From positions 1-11,347 of the forward strand of contig CAMYLL010000057.1 in the NCBI GenBank assembly GCA_947259235.1: a DNA stretch of 11,347 nucleotides, read 5' to 3'. Positions 8,544-11,347 of the stretch are shown here, in pieces. The translations under genes were made by a program, and so were the position numbers. The DNA is from an uncultured Pseudodesulfovibrio sp. GTDB taxonomy: Bacteria > Desulfobacterota > Desulfovibrionia > Desulfovibrionales > Desulfovibrionaceae. Below the pieces are notes generated by a model. It saw only the letters and a list, made by a program, of their open reading frames with translations, did no database searches and had not been told where the DNA came from. Each line of letters starts with the position of its first letter. Position 1 is the stretch's first letter.

Positions 8544-9962
8544 TTAGAATTCAAGCAGGTTTTCGGTTCGATCGACGAGGAAGGAGATGTTCGACTTCAT
8601 CGGTGAACCGCTGGAATCCGCGCCGTTGAGCTTGAGTTCGGCGAGGAATTCGAGTCCGCGACGCTTGGCTTCGTCCAGATCCTTTCCCCAGATTATGGCC
8701 AGGGCCAGGTTGGGATCGTATTCGGTGGGAATCTGATACGGCCGGTCGAGGGGGACATGGGTGTGAAAGGAGCACCAGTCGTGCTTGGGCCAGGATATCT
8801 CCTCGATCTTGCCCACCCAGGGGCTGAAGCCCTTTTCCGTATCCTCGGCGATGATGCGGTATTCTATGCTGACGCCGTCAAACGTGAGGTCCGCCTGGGT
8901 GTAGCCCAGGGCTTCGCCCAGGCCGATCCTGATCTGCTCGCGGATGAGATCGACGTTCTTGTTGCCCCGGATGGAGGCGATATCGGCCGAGACGCCGTTC
9001 TCAACCTGGATGCGGGTGTTGACTTCCATGAGGAAGGGCTTGCCGTCCGGGGTGACGATCCATTCCCAGGTCCCCACGTTATCGTACTTGATCTCGCGGG
9101 CGATGGAGAGGGAGTAGCCGGTGATGTCGTCCATGACCTTCTGGGCGTCGAATTCGTAGCGAAGGTTCTCTGGCCGGAAGCCCGGAGCGACTTCGATGCG
9201 CTTTTGCAGGCCGGGGCTCTGCACGGAGCAGTTTCTGGTGCCGAAATGGACCGGATTGAGGCCGGTGCGGTCCGATGCGATCTGCACTTCGAGGTGGTTG
9301 AAGTTGAAGACCCGCTGCTCGATGAGCACGCCCTCGTCGTTGAACGTTCTCAACGAGTAGTTGCGGATGCGGCGATAGGTCTGCCTGAAGCGGGCCATGT
9401 CCTCGACCTCGTCGATGCCCATGCCGCCGCCGCCGGCGGACGCCTTGACCAGCACGACTGGGCGTTTGATGCCCATGTTGGCCTGGAATTCGAAGAGGCT
9501 TTCGGCAATGGCCTCGGCCTCCATTTCATCATATATTGCCCTGTCCGAACCAGGAACGGTGGGGACGCCGAGGCTGCGGGCCAAACGCTTGGTGTTGATC
9601 TTGTCGCCCAGGTCTCGGATGACCCGCCAGGAAGGACCGATGAAGGACATGGGGCGGTCACGCTCGCTGACGCGCCGTGCAAAGCGGTAGTTCTCGGAAA
9701 AGAATCCGTAGCCGGGATGGATGGCGGTCGCCCCGGCCTGATCCGCCACGGAGAGGATGTCTCCGGCGTCGAGGTAGTTGTGGATTCGATAAATGGACTC
9801 CAGGCCGCCAAGCCTTTTGGCCTCATCCACATGGCCGGAATATTCATCTTCCTTGGTGTACAATGCGACAAACGGGAGCTCAAGCTCGGTGCATGCCCGC
9901 ATGATCCTAATGGCGATCTCGCCCCTGTTCGCTATCAATACTTTGTTGCCTTGTATGCTCAC
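8544..9962 (-). CDS. accC: Biotin carboxylase (acetyl-CoA carboxylase AccC-like subunit)
   Basis: This ATP-grasp enzyme should carboxylate biotin on a carrier protein using ATP and bicarbonate, feeding the fused carboxyltransferase downstream. From the chosen GTG start it has 472 residues (E. coli AccC 449). Visible motifs are KVLIANRGEIAIRI (7-20), HPGYGFFSEN (82-91), the glycine loop VKASAGGGGMG (172-182) with K173, E300 in GTWEW, MEVNTRIQVEN (312-322) with E313 and R317, LQK (252-254) with K254, and R369. Departures from the usual enzyme are GGGGMG for GGGGRG, SPGLQK for the normal RRHQK context, and QVENG for the nearly invariant QVEHP followed by about six extra residues. GTG 9962 was chosen because AGGAG (9976-9980) lies upstream and the usual N-terminus begins just before the KxLIANRGE motif; an in-frame TTG at 10058 adds 32 unlikely residues. 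It is first in the operon. No carrier-protein gene is in the window, and a role with another acyl-CoA remains possible. Confidence 0.9.
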   Translation of the reverse strand: MSIQGNKVLIANRGEIAIRIMRACTELELPFVALYTKEDEYSGHVDEAKRLGGLESIYRIHNYLDAGDILSVADQAGATAIHPGYGFFSENYRFARRVSERDRPMSFIGPSWRVIRDLGDKINTKRLARSLGVPTVPGSDRAIYDEMEAEAIAESLFEFQANMGIKRPVVLVKASAGGGGMGIDEVEDMARFRQTYRRIRNYSLRTFNDEGVLIEQRVFNFNHLEVQIASDRTGLNPVHFGTRNCSVQSPGLQKRIEVAPGFRPENLRYEFDAQKVMDDITGYSLSIAREIKYDNVGTWEWIVTPDGKPFLMEVNTRIQVENGVSADIASIRGNKNVDLIREQIRIGLGEALGYTQADLTFDGVSIEYRIIAEDTEKGFSPWVGKIEEISWPKHDWCSFHTHVPLDRPYQIPTEYDPNLALAIIWGKDLDEAKRRGLEFLAELKLNGADSSGSPMKSNISFLVDRTENLLEF

Positions 9963-9975
9963 GATGAATCTACTT

Positions 9976-9980
9976 CTCCT
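9976..9980 (-). promoter_or_regulatory. Shine-Dalgarno AGGAG deciding the accC GTG start
   Basis: On the minus strand AGGAG is followed by 13 nt and then GTG (9962-9960). The spacing is longer than ideal, but no other ribosome-binding site fits a start consistent with the biotin carboxylase N-terminus. Confidence 0.5.
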
Positions 9981-10003
9981 GAAATTGCGTTTTGAAGCTG
10001 CTT

Positions 10004-10032
10004 TAAATAGCTGTTCTTGACGGTTCTGGCAA
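10004..10032 (-). promoter_or_regulatory. Candidate sigma-70-type promoter of accC-accAD
   Basis: On the minus strand TTGCCA (10032-10027, one mismatch to TTGACA) is followed after 17 nt by TATTTA (10009-10004), a weak -10. Initiation near 9997 would leave a leader of about 35 nt before GTG 9962 and would exclude the upstream TTG start. The -10 matches only three of six consensus positions, so this is tentative. Confidence 0.35.
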
Positions 10033-10042
10033 ATTCTTTGCC
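10028..10042. promoter_or_regulatory. Inverted repeat overlapping the candidate accC -35, possible operator
   Basis: GGCAAA-TTC-TTTGCC is a perfect 6-bp inverted repeat. A second, overlapping TTTGCAAA palindrome (10043-10050) follows immediately, giving a cluster of GCAAA/TTTGC half-sites over 10028-10050. Its position over the putative -35 would suit a repressor. I recognise no specific regulator consensus. Confidence 0.4.
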
Positions 10043-10071
10043 TTTGCAAAATATTCAATTATTAAGGGTGA

Positions 10072-10085
10072 TTGTTTGGAAACAA
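10072..10085. promoter_or_regulatory. Inverted repeat TTGTTT-GG-AAACAA in the divergent spacer
   Basis: This is a perfect 6-bp inverted repeat with a 2-nt spacer, overlapped on its right by AACA-AC-TGTT (10081-10090). It lies about midway between the divergent accC and FAD-oxidoreductase genes. It could be an operator for a dimeric regulator. It does not match the Rex or Crp/FNR-type consensus well enough to name one. Confidence 0.4.
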
Positions 10086-10136
10086 CTGTTTGAATTTATT
10101 GTTATGGATTTTTACACGAAAAATGGGTAATCAAAC

Positions 10137-10169
10137 TGTCCGCCCATAATTAAAGGGCTTTTTTGGACA
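10137..10169 (+). promoter_or_regulatory. Split inverted repeat with internal T-run upstream of the FAD oxidoreductase
   Basis: TGTCC (10137-10141) pairs with GGACA (10165-10169). Immediately inside it GCCC (10142-10145) pairs with GGGC (10155-10158), leaving a six-T bulge (10159-10164) on the right. The inner hairpin plus T-run resembles a very weak intrinsic terminator; the whole could be a leader structure or operator. CATAAT occurs at 10145-10150 and 10168-10173; the latter is a possible -10 for the downstream gene, but I see no matching -35. Confidence 0.3.
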
Positions 10170-10211
10170 TAATTGGAAATACGTTCAAAGCAGACCACAG
10201 GGAGTGTTTTC

Positions 10212-11347
10212 ATGGATTACGTAATTGTCGGAAACGGCGTGTCCGCCATCGGGGCCATCGAAGGAATTCGTCTGCACGACACCACCGGAAAGATCCTTGT
10301 CGTCAGTGACGAGGAAGTGCCGACCTATGGTCGTCCGCTCATCTCGTATTATCTTTCCGACAAGATCAAGTTCGAGACCCTCCCGTACCGTCCCGAAGAA
10401 TTTTACAAGAAAAACAACGTGGAAATGAAGCTCGGGTCCCGGGTCCTTTCCGTGGACAGTCAGTCCAAGACCCTGCTTCTGGATAGCGGAGAGACGCTGT
10501 CATACGGCAAGCTCCTGCTCGCCACCGGCGGCGCTCCGGTCAAGCCGCAGCTGCCCGGCATCGACGGTCCCGGCGTATACAACTTTACCACCGTGGCTCA
10601 TGCCGAGGCGCTCAGGGAGCTGGTGGACAAGGTCAAGAAGGTTGTGGTCATCGGCGCAGGCCTCATCGCGCTCAAGGCGGCCGAGGGCTTTGCCGAAAAG
10701 GGAGCCGAGGTGACCATTGTCGTGCGCTCCCGGATCATGCGCACCTATTTCGACGAAACCGCAGGCGAGCTTATCGTTAATCACCTGGAGAAAAACGGCA
10801 TCCACTTCATGCAGGGCACGGGAACGCGGGAGATCGTCCGCTACTCCGACGGCTCGATCAAGGGAGTGGACACTGATCAGGGTATGGTCCCCGCCGACGT
10901 GGTCATCGTGGCCGCCGGCGTGCGTCCGAACATGGGACTGGCCGTGCAGGCCGGAATCGTTACGGACAAGGGCATACGAGTGAACGACTACATGGCCACC
11001 AGCGAAGCGGGCATCTACGCCGCAGGCGACGTGGCCGAGGCCAAGGACCTGCTCACCGGCGAATATACCGTCCGCCCGATCTGGCCCAATGCATACTCCC
11101 AGGGACGCTACGCCGGACTGAACATGGCCGGGGCCAACAAGCCTTACACCGGCGGCATGTCCATGAACTCCATCACGTATTACGGCCTGGCCACCATCTC
11201 CGTCGGCGAGACCAATCCCGGCGACGCCAGCGGCTATGAGACCGAAGTGTACCTGGACCGCGAAAAGAGCGTCTACCGCAAGCTCGTCTTCAAGGAGAAC
11301 GTCCTGGCCGGGTGTATCCTCATTGGAGAAATCGATGGAGCCGGGTT
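10212..11347 (+). CDS. NAD(P)/FAD-dependent oxidoreductase, 3'-truncated by the window edge
   Basis: This flavoprotein of the two-dinucleotide-binding-domain superfamily should move electrons between NAD(P)H and a small redox partner. 378 codons are visible with no stop. Start ATG 10212 has Shine-Dalgarno AGGGAG (10199-10204, spacing 7). The N-terminal FAD site is VIVGNGVSA (4-12); PTYGRPLISYYL (37-48) follows, as in NirB-type and rubredoxin-reductase-like members. ATGG is at 104-107. The NAD(P) site is VIGAGLIA (146-153). AAGVRPN (235-241) and IYAAGDVAEA (268-277) complete the second FAD contact. The redox-active Cys of CoA-disulfide reductases is absent around residues 35-48, which argues against a disulfide reductase. 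Candidate partners are rubredoxin, ferredoxin or an adjacent iron-sulfur protein, none visible here. It diverges from accC across 249 nt holding several palindromes. The family is sure; the physiological partner is unknown. Confidence 0.9.
   Translation, partial: MDYVIVGNGVSAIGAIEGIRLHDTTGKILVVSDEEVPTYGRPLISYYLSDKIKFETLPYRPEEFYKKNNVEMKLGSRVLSVDSQSKTLLLDSGETLSYGKLLLATGGAPVKPQLPGIDGPGVYNFTTVAHAEALRELVDKVKKVVVIGAGLIALKAAEGFAEKGAEVTIVVRSRIMRTYFDETAGELIVNHLEKNGIHFMQGTGTREIVRYSDGSIKGVDTDQGMVPADVVIVAAGVRPNMGLAVQAGIVTDKGIRVNDYMATSEAGIYAAGDVAEAKDLLTGEYTVRPIWPNAYSQGRYAGLNMAGANKPYTGGMSMNSITYYGLATISVGETNPGDASGYETEVYLDREKSVYRKLVFKENVLAGCILIGEIDGAG

Noticed and set aside
7261..9995. Long plus-strand open frames (7261-8547 and 8757-9995) opposite the acc genes
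   Set aside because: They mirror the codon structure of the carboxyltransferase and biotin carboxylase and show low-complexity Asp/Gly/Val/Leu-rich translations without motifs.
9963..10058. N-terminal extension of the biotin carboxylase from a TTG codon
   Set aside because: It contains the candidate promoter and ribosome-binding site and adds 32 residues with no counterpart in the family.
10072..10085. Reading this palindrome as a Rex or FNR/HcpR site
   Set aside because: The half-sites lack the TTGTGA or TTGAT core, so only the symmetry is supported.

Overview
The window looks like a chromosomal segment of a free-living anaerobic deltaproteobacterium, most likely a sulfate reducer of the Desulfovibrionaceae. 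The grounds are a ferredoxin-type 2-oxoacid oxidoreductase, a fused alpha/beta acetyl-CoA-carboxylase-type carboxyltransferase beside a 472-residue biotin carboxylase, and a GC-rich coding style with AT-rich intergenic spacers. The taxonomic call rests on recalled family patterns, not on a search. I see no rRNA, tRNA, CRISPR array, transposase or phage gene.

Layout. (1) 1-1896, + strand: the 3' part of a 2-oxoacid:acceptor oxidoreductase alpha gene, then its complete beta gene, 15 nt apart. (2) 1897-2037: a short spacer with a strong GC-rich hairpin. (3) 2038-3720, + strand: ettA, the ribosome-associated ABC-F translational throttle, closed by a textbook intrinsic terminator. (4) 3791-6088, - strand: a large c-di-GMP protein with the order degenerate GGDEF, EAL, CBS pair, GGDEF, converging on ettA. 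(5) 6230-9962, - strand: a two-gene operon, biotin carboxylase (accC-like) then a fused AccA-AccD carboxyltransferase, ended by an intrinsic terminator. (6) 9963-10211: an AT-rich divergent intergenic region with several inverted repeats. (7) 10212 to the window end, + strand: the 5' part of an NAD(P)/FAD-dependent oxidoreductase, which has no stop codon inside the window.

How they fit together. The Kor-type enzyme links 2-oxoacid oxidation to ferredoxin reduction. The carboxylase pair would make malonyl-CoA (or another carboxylated acyl-CoA) at the start of fatty-acid synthesis, but its biotin carrier protein is not encoded here. EttA links ADP/ATP state to translation elongation, and the EAL/GGDEF protein sets c-di-GMP. 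Apart from the two obvious operons, the genes look like independent core units and not one integrated system.

I do not see a clearly new multi-gene system. The points that merit a second look are the alpha-before-beta order, six-cysteine region and long basic linker of the fused carboxyltransferase; the atypical active-site neighbourhood of the biotin carboxylase; the cryptic GGDEF-like domain and paired cysteines of the c-di-GMP protein; a Gln in place of an expected cluster-ligand Cys in the beta subunit; and the palindromes of the divergent spacer.
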